Assembly (NCBI GenBank): GCA_009602725.1
Contig: WELB01000010.1
Span: forward strand, 1,185,403 to 1,199,404
Direction of reading: 5' to 3'
Source: Spirogloea muscicola
Lineage: Eukaryota > Streptophyta > Zygnematophyceae > Spirogloeales > Spirogloeaceae
Length of the DNA: 14,002 nt
Numbering within the stretch: position 1 is the first letter of the stretch; the number at the start of each line of letters is the position of its first letter. Below the pieces are notes generated by a model. It did no database searches and was not told the DNA's origin. It saw nothing but the letters and a program-made list of their open reading frames with translations. This document shows positions 1 to 7,800 of this stretch, piece after piece. The position numbers were made by a program, and so were the translations under genes.

Positions 1-2
1 CA

Positions 3-1828
3 CGTCGGCGATGGCAATCGCCGCCGCATCCGCCACCGCCGCATGCGGCACGGCCGCCGGCGGAGGCGGCAGCGGCGGAGGCGGCGTCCCCGCGCCGCAT
101 GCTCGGCCGCGACGCGAGCAACACCGGGAAGCACCTCCTGGCGGGCATCCTCTCGGCGCTCGTCTCCAGGTCCGGGCCCTCCCTCGCTGCGGCCGCTGGA
201 GCTACCATCACTGAGCCAGCTGCCGCCACTCACTGAGCGCCTCTTCTGGCAGCTCTGGTGGGGGCCAACGTGACGGAAACGGCAACCGCCGTCTCCTCCA
301 CTGTGCAGGACCACTCTGGCGCCGCTGGAGCGGCTGAAGCTGGAGTACGTCGTGCGCGGCGCCAAGGGCGGCGTCGCCGTGACGGTCGGCGCCATCCTGC
401 GCGCCGAGGGCGTCGGCGGCTTCTGGCGCGGCAACGTCGTCAACCTGCTGCGCACCGCGCCGTTCAAGTCCGTCAACTTTTACGCCTTCGACGTGTACCG
501 CCGGCAGCTCCGGCGCTGGAGCGACCGGGCGGACGTCAACAACGTGGATCGGCTGGTCGCCGGCGCCGCCGCCGGCATCACCGCCACGCTCATCTGCTTC
601 CCCATGGACACGGTGACAGCCGCTTGCTAGCCGCGACCTTAAGCATTGGCCTTGCACCACTGGTCACCGCCCATACTAACAGGAGGCGGTTAGCGCATGC
701 ACCGTGCCACCATCTTGCCGCAATCAGGCATGAGGTCAAGATGTTGCTGGCTCCCTTCTTTGCTGTGTCACGGCGTACGGCCAGGTGCGCACAAGGATGG
801 TCGCGCACACTGGCGTGGCGTCCCTGGGCCTTGTCCAGTGCGTGCGCCAGATTGTCGGCCGCGAGGGTGTCCTCGCTCTCTACAAGGGCATCGTGCCGGC
901 GCTCGTCAGCATGGCCCCTGGCGGCGCCGTCTTCTACGGCACTTACGACCTCCTCAAGTCGCGGCACCTGCTCTCGGACGAGGGCCGCGCCATCTCCCGG
1001 CGGCGCAAAGACCACTCTCAGCGCGCTTGGCCTGACGGTTCCACTGATAGCGACGGAAGCACTGACACCCAGCTCCGCAGTTCCTCCTCGTGCAGGTCCT
1101 TTCGCCCGCCCCGCATGTGACCTCACCTCAGTGTTGCTCAATTGTTGACCTTGGCACATTCTGTATCTCTGGAGCAATGAGAAGCAGACGACGCAGTTGC
1201 TGAGCAGGGTCGTTGCCAGAGTGCAGGCAGATGGAGTTGGATCCTATGCGAACTCTACTATACGGTGCCATCGCGGGGGCCTGCGCCGAGACGGCCACGT
1301 ATCCGCTGGAGGTTGTGCGGCGACAACTGCAATTGCAGGTACTCCATGAGCTTGGTTGTACGAACGAAAGATAGCATGCTAATGGCTGTGCGGAGGCTGG
1401 AGCGTGTATGAGTAGAGTGCATGCAGCTACCCGCTAAGGTCATCCAACCCTATAAAGTTGAGTTTGGCTTCCTTCACATGCTTTATCCACCGCAACTTGT
1501 CCATGCAGGCTGGTCCGCAGCGACTGAGCATGCTGGCTGCCTTTCAGTCAGTGATACAGAGCGGTGGCCCTGCTGCACTGTATGCAGGCCTGTTTCTGAG
1601 CACAGTTCAGGTGTGCTTCTCTCGGGCACTGACAGCATCGTTGCCACTACCCATAAGGAGCAGTGCATGTACACCCGCTGTCAAGCACAGAACCTACTTG
1701 AGTTAGCATTGGCAATGTGCCGCGTCTGACTGACTTGCGAGCTTGCTTGTGGTGGACAGGTGCTGCCCTCGGCGGCCTTGAGTTACTTCGTGTATGAACT
1801 TGCCAAGGCCAACTTGAATGTGCAATGA
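3..1828 (+). CDS. Mitochondrial carrier family protein, envelope ADP/ATP-carrier-like (six exons, 5' end possibly partial)
   Basis: Membrane carrier expected to exchange adenine-nucleotide-type substrates across a plastid or mitochondrial inner membrane. Exons read: (3 or 99)-169, 309-612, 785-1095, 1227-1338, 1509-1610, 1760-1828, with TGA at 1826-1828. From ATG 99 this gives about 322 aa. All three carrier signatures are present: PLERLK (about residues 29-34), FPMDTVRTR (121-129) and YPLEVVRR (254-261). They are accompanied by GFWRGN, ALYKG and ALYAG motifs, so all three repeats are represented. The segments APLERLKLEY, LLRTAPFKSVNFYAFD and QVLPSAALSYFVYE match, from memory, the Arabidopsis At5g64970 type annotated as a probable envelope ADP/ATP carrier; substrate and location are inference. 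The frame is also open upstream of ATG 99 to the window edge (Ala/Pro-rich), so a longer targeting region may start outside. The least certain junction is exon 3 to exon 4: 1095/1227 is the pair that keeps frame. It ends in a convergent arrangement with GUN4. Confidence 0.85.
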
Positions 1829-2372
1829 GGTACTTTGAGCACTTTGATGACGAGCATAAGAATGTGGAAGAGGGCTCCTGTGACCGCACCCTCCTCTTCT
1901 TTTGTACAAAAGGCATCTAGAAGCTCTTCACTCTCAATTTCAGAGGCCTTGTATGGCCAAGCAAGTAAACCAACAGAGACCTTCGAGAAGCCAATCAGGG
2001 CTCACTGCACCAAATCCAATGTAGTTATTGCCCACTGCTTAAGAATTGGATATACTCCGATTTTCCGTTCAACAAAATTCCCTGGTTCATGTGATCTTTG
2101 AAAACCTTCTCTTCTCGTGTCCTTAGCAATGTTGCCCAAGCAACTCTATCACAATCGATTCCGAGAGAACTGTTTGTCTTTCACCGGCCAAAACCCTAGG
2201 AGAGATTCCTATCGAGGGTTCCGGATGGGTCTGCTCTGCAGCATCTGCTGATCCGTCTGCAGCAATGCCGCTATCAGTCAGACCTCCGGGAGGACAAGCG
2301 CAGCGGCTGAAAGTAAGTGGGCTTGCAGCTACTTGAGGCAGGCCACCTTGTGCACTGACAAGGTTGCCAGGC
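1829..2372. other. Convergent 3' intergenic region
   Basis: This holds the 3' untranslated regions of the carrier gene (+) and GUN4 (-). I see no coding sequence here. A perfect 14-bp palindrome, CTTTTGTACAAAAG, lies at 1899-1912. By eye I found no TGTAA polyadenylation pentamer, the usual chlorophyte signal, for either gene. Confidence 0.6.
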
Positions 2373-3163
2373 CTAGAAGGTGAAGTCGGGCTCCAGCATG
2401 TCGTCGGGAATGCCGAGGTCCGAGGTGCCCTTGCGCTTGCTGGCTTCCGAGGAGGACTTAGGAGGCTCAGAGGGTGGCAAAGACGAGGGGCTGCCAGCGC
2501 CGCTGGCCACGGCAGCGGCGGCACCGCCATTGCCCACCGGGACAGCGGCGTCGTCGTCGTCCAGCGGCATGGCCTCGTCGGCGTCGAAGGCGGCGAAGGC
2601 GGGGTGCTCGAAGATGCCCTCGAGCAGGCGTGTGCCGCGCAGCGCGTTGGTGAGCGGCAGGTGGCCGACCAGCGCGGCCACGTCCCACGTGAACTCGGCG
2701 GGGAACTTCTTGTACGTGTCGTTGGGGCCATGCGTCCAGCCGACGGCGGCGAAGAAGTCCCGCCAGCGGCGCCGCGACGGACCGCGCCACAGCCGCCGCT
2801 GCACGCTGTACCCGAAGCGGCCGCCGGACGCGGCGCGCCACAGCTGGTCCAGCGTCAGCAGGTCCGCGGCCGGCACGACGGGCACCTCGGAGAAGTAGAC
2901 CCACTGGCGGCGCGCCGCGCCGTCGCCCGCCAGCTCGCACAGCAGCCGCCGCGTCTCGGCGTCCGCCGCCTCCCACCGCCCCGCCGCCAGGTGGCCCGCC
3001 AGCTCCGCATACGACACGCCCGCCTCCGACTCGATCGCCACCGCCGCCACCGCCGCCGCCGCCCCCTCCGCCGCCGCCGCCGCCTTGCCGCCGCATTGCC
3101 ATCGCTGCAGAGCGTCGAGTGAAGCGGGAAACACAGAGGGAGANCGCGCAGTGCGGCGGCCAT
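2373..3163 (-). CDS. GUN4: GUN4, tetrapyrrole-binding regulator of Mg-chelatase (frame interrupted at an N)
   Basis: GUN4 binds protoporphyrin IX and Mg-protoporphyrin and stimulates Mg-chelatase at plastid membranes, the first committed chlorophyll step. Single exon, stop TAG at 2373-2375. The GUN4 domain spans about residues 45-195: YAELAGHLAAGRWEAADAET, LTLDQLW, SGGRFGYSVQRRLW, WRDFFAAVGW and GHLPLTNALRGTRLL are the family's hallmark blocks. After it comes an acidic, Ala-rich then Ser/Lys-rich tail ending EPDFTF, like the extra C-terminal segment of plant and algal GUN4. The domain frame has no ATG upstream. The only nearby ATG (3161-3163) opens MAAALR, typical of a transit peptide, but it is one frame off. 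The offset disappears if the N at 3144 stands for two bases, giving 263 aa, a normal length. I treat this as an assembly fault; an unseen upstream exon is the alternative. The (CGG)11 run lies just 5' of this ATG. Confidence 0.93.
3144..3144. other. Ambiguous base (N)
   Basis: The only undetermined base in the window. It sits about 20 nt inside the proposed GUN4 coding start, next to a long CGG run, where reads are likely to be poor. The reading frame before it (ATG at 3163) and after it (GUN4 domain) differ by one nucleotide. Confidence 0.95.
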
Positions 3164-3164
3164 T

Positions 3165-3165
<1 letters not shown>

Positions 3166-3198
<33 letters not shown>
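3166..3198. repeat. (CGG)11 microsatellite in GUN4 5' leader
   Basis: Eleven uninterrupted CGG units on the + strand, which read as CCG on the GUN4 sense strand. The run ends 2 nt before the proposed GUN4 ATG, so it would lie in the 5' untranslated region of the mRNA. Shorter interrupted CGG/GCC stretches continue on both sides. Confidence 0.95.
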
Positions 3199-3366
3199 AA
3201 ACGGCGGCGTGGATAAGGGCTCCTGGAGCTCCACACCCTACGGGAACGTTGATGAAGATCCGTTGTCAAATGGTCGTGACTTAAATGATGGCCCGGGGCG
3301 GAGTTCCTCGGCCCCCCGGGCGGCTGCTGGAGTCCCTACTCCGACGTGGCTCCAGGCGCGGCGCGC

Positions 3367-3371
3367 ATTGG
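3367..3371 (-). promoter_or_regulatory. CCAAT motif upstream of GUN4
   Basis: ATTGG on the + strand, so CCAAT in the GUN4 direction, about 205 bp upstream of the proposed ATG. A five-base match is weak alone; it is listed because it lies next to the paired G-boxes in the expected promoter. Confidence 0.3.
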
Positions 3372-3395
3372 TGGCCGCGGAGATCTGAGTCCGCC

Positions 3396-3413
3396 CACGT
3401 GTACTACCACGTG
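3396..3413. promoter_or_regulatory. Two G-boxes (CACGTG) 12 bp apart, upstream of GUN4
   Basis: CACGTG occurs at 3396-3401 and 3408-3413, in the arrangement CACGTG-N6-CACGTG, about 235-250 bp upstream of the proposed GUN4 ATG. G-boxes are palindromic sites for bZIP and bHLH factors, and in land plants they are common in light-regulated photosynthesis and tetrapyrrole genes. CACGTG also occurs singly elsewhere in this window (about 2685, 10009 and 13307). The close pairing and the promoter position are therefore the argument, not the motif alone. The function is inferred. Confidence 0.45.
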
Positions 3414-3510
3414 GCAGCAAGTAAATCTGCCCTGACGGCTCTGGCGAGCACGACGTACTGGGCTTACCAGCGGCATCCTTTGTGGCGGCACGGTCCAGAC
3501 CCGGCCAAGT

Positions 3511-3568
3511 GCGCCAGGTGGCAAGGTCCGGAGCGCCAGATGGCAAGTCGCGTGCGCCAGCTAGGCAG
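3511..3568. repeat. Degenerate 22-bp tandem repeat, three copies
   Basis: GCGCCAG recurs at 3511, 3533 and 3554, periods 22 and 21. The first two copies share 14 of 15 bases (GCGCCAGRTGGCAAG); the third is more diverged. It is intergenic and may be a remnant of a larger repeat or simple slippage. Confidence 0.7.
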
Positions 3569-3946
3569 AGGGGCGACCGGGACCGGGCCCGGGGATCGCC
3601 CGAATGGGGAGCACACTTCCCCGGTCGCGGTGCAACAGTTGGGGAGCCAGACGCTGCGCCGCGGTCCCACGGAGCCTCCGCTGTCCGGCCCCCTTCTGGA
3701 CCTTCCTTCTCAGAACCTTGTACATTGTAATACATGTCTCCGGCTACCAGGAGACCAGCTTCTCCGACCTCAGGTTGCTTAGTAGGGGTTACTGAATTGT
3801 TCGCAGCTACTTGTTTCCGTGTGTGCTTCAGCGCTTTCCCTGGTATGGTCCCTTCGGACTTTGTTACTTTTCTTTCTGGGCTGGCCTCTCCCAGCCACCG
3901 CCCTCTCCTGGACGCGTCTTTGCTTCTCATACAATCCACTGAGTGA

Positions 3947-4016
3947 GGGCGGAGCCTGTGCTGTCTGTGCCTGTGTAGCTGATGTCTGATTGGGGGCGGA
4001 GCCTGTGCTGTCTGTG
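3947..4016. repeat. 23-bp direct repeat, two copies
   Basis: An identical 23-base unit beginning GGGCGGAGCCTG and ending GCTGTCTGTG occurs at 3947-3969 and again at 3994-4016, period 47. It is intergenic, and I see no terminal inverted repeats or element coding sequence nearby. Confidence 0.85.
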
Positions 4017-4756
4017 TCATTGAGTGCCTGATCTCTGTGTGCCAAACCATGAGCGAATCTGCTTTTGAACTCCGAGAAGAGGTCTGCTGATCCTCCGGAG
4101 AAGGGTGGACGCCCAGTTGAGGACTCTGGATGGAGCATAGAGAAGCCGAGGCAGTTGAATACAGTCTACAGGAGCAACATCAGGAGCAGCCAAATCTAGA
4201 ACTTTATCACAATACACACTCTCTTCTCCTGCGCTCGGTACCTTGCAGGCAAGCCAGCGCCGCTGCTGTTGCCATTTGGCTGTGCCCACTCGTGCCGCTG
4301 CTGCCGCCAGCTAACACGCGGTTGGGCACTCAGGTGTGAGACCAATGCAAGTACTTACCTCCTTGATCATGTATGGGCCTGGGCTTGCATAATGCAACAC
4401 AACTCCATGGACATACTCGGCCACCATCAAGTGCCCAAGGCACTCCAAGGATCAGCGATCTTCTGCTGATATAGCAGATTGTGAGCTGAACAAAAGCAAG
4501 GTGGCCACCTCTAGAAGCCACCATGACTAGTCTAGCAGAGCAGCACTTCATGGCGTCGCCGCAACCACAAAGGGGGCTTCGAAACTGCTCAGGGGAGGGG
4601 GGAAGAGCAACAGGACGGGTCTACTCAGGTCAAGACATGCATCAAAAGAGAGATGCACTTGGAAAACCCAGCAGCCACCAAAAGCAGTTGTTCAAGCAAC
4701 TGCAGGGTCTGAGCAAGCACTCACTGGCATGAGATCTGCCAGGTCGAGGTGTCCAG

Positions 4757-4830
4757 CGACTATACTCGGAGCAAAGTGGCTGCCCGACTATACTCGAGCT
4801 TACTGGCTGCCCGAGCTACGTGCTTGGCTC
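4757..4830. repeat. 27-28-bp tandem repeat touching the TSN stop codon
   Basis: Copy 1 at 4757-4784 and copy 2 at 4785-4811 both begin CGACTATACTCG and end TGGCTGCC. A partial, diverged third copy (4812-4830, CGAGC...TTGGCTC) overlaps the TSN stop codon at 4829-4831. In the TSN mRNA this would be the very start of the 3' untranslated region. Confidence 0.75.
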
Positions 4831-7800
4831 AACTCCAGCGAGATGGCCGGCGGTGCTCCTCCTCTTCATCAGAATCAGCATCACCATACCGCCAAATAGC
4901 AAGCCTCGCTTTCTTTGCCGTGTCTTGGGACTCCTTAAGGCTGTCCAGGGCCTCGGCCCTTTCCTTGCTATCACGCTTGCTCCTCTTCTCCAGCTTTGCC
5001 AGGCCCGCCTGTCAATGAGCGACTTGTCATGCAAGTGATCATAGCAGCCATTGCCGTGCTAAATGGTGCCCACTCCTTGGATAGGATCCTCCACAAGCAC
5101 AGGCCGGAGGCTTACCTCAAGCAGGGACGCATTCACTGTTGTGCTCGTCTCCGGATCCACAAGAGTTACAATAAGCCTAGGCCCAGTACCCTGGCCTTTC
5201 ACCTTGCCCCCAGTCAAATCGCGCTCCTCAACTTTGGCTACCATCTTCTTATTCATCGCAAAATGAGCCAGCGCCTCCGCTGCTTCGACCCCGAAATCAT
5301 CCTCCAACTCGGGCACCTGCGCTTGCACAGCACAACAGAAGATTGGTAAAGCACCGAGCATGCGCTTCAAGCTTCACAGCAAGCTGCACGCCAAATCACA
5401 GTGCTCAAAGTCTTCAAAGAGTAGGAGCAAGTTCACGAAGTCATACAACAGATCACATAAGGAGGACAATGGACAAGACTTCTCCATGTCCTTTCCTCAC
5501 TATCTGTGTTGCTATGAGGCATATTTTCTTCGAATGCAAACATGCGGAGGCCTTTTCTGCCTGATAGCAATCTGCTGCACAACCGAGGCACCACCTAGAT
5601 GTTGCATGATAAGAAGGGCCACACATAGGCCAGCTTAGAGAGATTCAAGGAGACTGGGCACCTTAACGAAGGCAAGGCTAGCCAGCAGGGCCAAGCCCGG
5701 CTCCTGCAGGGCAAAGCCCTCTGCCGGCCTCAAACGAGACAAGGTCACAGTCTCAGCATTTCCAAAGTCGATGTAGAAGACCTCGTACTCGGCACTGCCA
5801 CTCGTCGGGGCAGCCTTTGGTGCATTGGTCACCTGCAGAGCAGCGTACAATTCAGTATAGCGCTCCTAAAACGTGTTGCTTGAGGACAGGCAGTGTCAAG
5901 GTTTGCGCACCATAGCCCTGGCCCAGCTGTTGTCAGCTGAGAACTGGCTGATGACAATGTCGCCTTTCTTGGGTTGAAAGGCTCCTGGAGCAATGGGCCT
6001 GTCTTTAATCCGCAGCTCTTCAAGCTGAGACTCAATGCTCCGCAGCTTGGCTGAGTCCCCCAAGAGCAGCTGAAGGTAGAACTTGCCACCGCCTAAGATT
6101 TCCGTCACCTTCACCTGCTGTCATGTTATGTGGAATAAGTGATGGTGTACACCCTTCCTCGTTTTACTTCCTTGAATACAAATTGAAGGACATATGCACA
6201 AGCGATTCTCACAGTGCTTTGGACATGTACGGTATATATCCAACCCAATTGCCATATTGATTATCCTATAAGTGACGATTACATCTGTGGTGGAGACTGC
6301 TGGGAAGAGTAATCAATCTGCTTTTTAGATACAAGAAGAATTACCTGCAGCACCTCCTGCTTGCCACGGGGGGCTTCTGAAGCGAGGGTTGGCGCGTCTG
6401 CACCCTCTACATAATTCTCCCATACCTGTTCACAAGACATCAACAAAGTTAGGTCACCATCAAGGTGCTTCACAGTGGTAGGGCAGCAAGCGACTGCTAC
6501 CATACTATCCATACCCTCAAAATCATACTGGGTAATCGTAAGACTTTTGTAGTAAGTTGAGCGCGGTGTATAGGCAACCAAATGCATGGTGGAGGTCAAG
6601 CACCTTCAGGCGGGCAGCTTTGGCCTTCTGTTCGGCCTGCAGCAGTAGCTGCCCTTCGGGGGTGCGATCAGCAGAGAATGTTGCATGGAGCTTCGCCAAG
6701 CCCGCATCAAGTAGCATAACACCCGCGTTCTGGTTCTTTCCACTCCACAGAGTTCCTATGAATGTACCTGTCTTGTCCACAGTCTCTACCTCAATCTGCA
6801 GCACGGGAACAATTTGCCAACATTCATATCGAGTATTTTGCTGAACCACAGCAGATGGCATGACAATCAGTATACAACCCCTTCAGCAATTCCCTTCACA
6901 AACAACAATGCTGTGCTGCACACTATGCAGACAAGCAACAGCCAGACGGAGTCCCGCTCTCAGGTACCTCAACATCATGCTGCATGATTCTCCGCCGCAT
7001 GAATGCAATGGCTTCCTCCGAGTATGGCTCCTCTCTGCTTGGAGCTCTGACCCCAGATAAGGAGAAGGCAATGGCGCATGTCTCCTTGGGTATGATCAAC
7101 TTGAAGCGATGACCAGAAAGAACATAGTCCACAATAGCAGGAAGTCGACGTGCCCGCTGGAGGAATGGCAAAAATTGCCTTGCCTTGGCAGTCGCAGCCT
7201 GGACGAGGAGTATAGAAGAGCAGTAGAGGGCTTATACTTGGTTGTCAAACATGATACTGGTGTCACATGTCCTCGCGCTTGCTCACTGAAAATTGCTCAT
7301 TATAGGAAACAAATTCCACCTAGACCCATGCTGCACTTTGGCTTCTCACCCGATCAGATAGGTCGTTGATGTGAGCTACCGGGGGCTCCTTCGCAGAATG
7401 AATGCCCTTTTTGCCCTTCATGGCCCTCTGCTCGGCAGCTAGTAGAGCATCATAGTGAAGGCTTCGCTCCTCGAAGTCCCGGTGCCTAACCACAGTGGCA
7501 AAGCCTCTAGCCACGGTCATCTCTGCGACGTTGATAGACCCCTGTGGGGTACCCTCACTTGATGTGGCGCTCACACCTGTCTCTGCAAGGTCGGCCTTGA
7601 CAGCTGATAGAAGCATGACAGTCCCAAACTCCATGCTGCGGCTACCAGCTGGTGCAGGTGTACCAGGTGGTAGGTCAGAGGGGACTATCTTCCGGGTGTA
7701 CTCCATAGCCACGCTGACCTGCACGATAGACAGCGCTATACTTATTGAGGAACCTCCACCTATTTATGACAAGCTATCAACAGCAAGGCCTCCCTCTGCT

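Larger units (their letters stand above)
3164..4828. other. Intergenic region between the TSN 3' end and the GUN4 5' end
   Basis: About 1.66 kb with no recognisable protein domain. It should contain the GUN4 leader and promoter (low-coordinate end) and the TSN 3' untranslated region (high-coordinate end). It holds the CGG run, two G-boxes with a CCAAT motif, a degenerate 22-bp triple repeat, a 23-bp direct repeat and a 28-bp tandem repeat, all listed separately. An 8-bp GC stem (3291-3298 with 3314-3321, 15-nt loop) lies about 130 bp upstream of the GUN4 ATG. An ATG-initiated ORF of 270 codons (3238-4050, - strand) shows no family motif and I do not call it a gene. Confidence 0.6.

Noticed and set aside
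258-1148. 296-codon + strand Arg-rich ORF over the carrier
   Set aside because: It is out of frame with the carrier exons and reads straight through two introns; the carrier signatures lie in the spliced frames.
2364-3122. Long + strand ORFs opposite GUN4
   Set aside because: They are antisense shadows of GC-rich GUN4 coding DNA and show no family motif; the - strand reading is a clear GUN4.
3400-4250. Possible retrotransposon LTR or SINE remnant
   Set aside because: Repeats are present, but I found no paired LTRs, target-site duplication, primer-binding site, reverse transcriptase or poly-A tail.
5059-5115. Extension of TSN exon 16 past GAG|GTAAGC
   Set aside because: GTAAGC is a strong donor, and joining to AGLAKLEKRSKRDSKERAEA matches the family C-terminus, whereas read-through gives an unrelated sequence.
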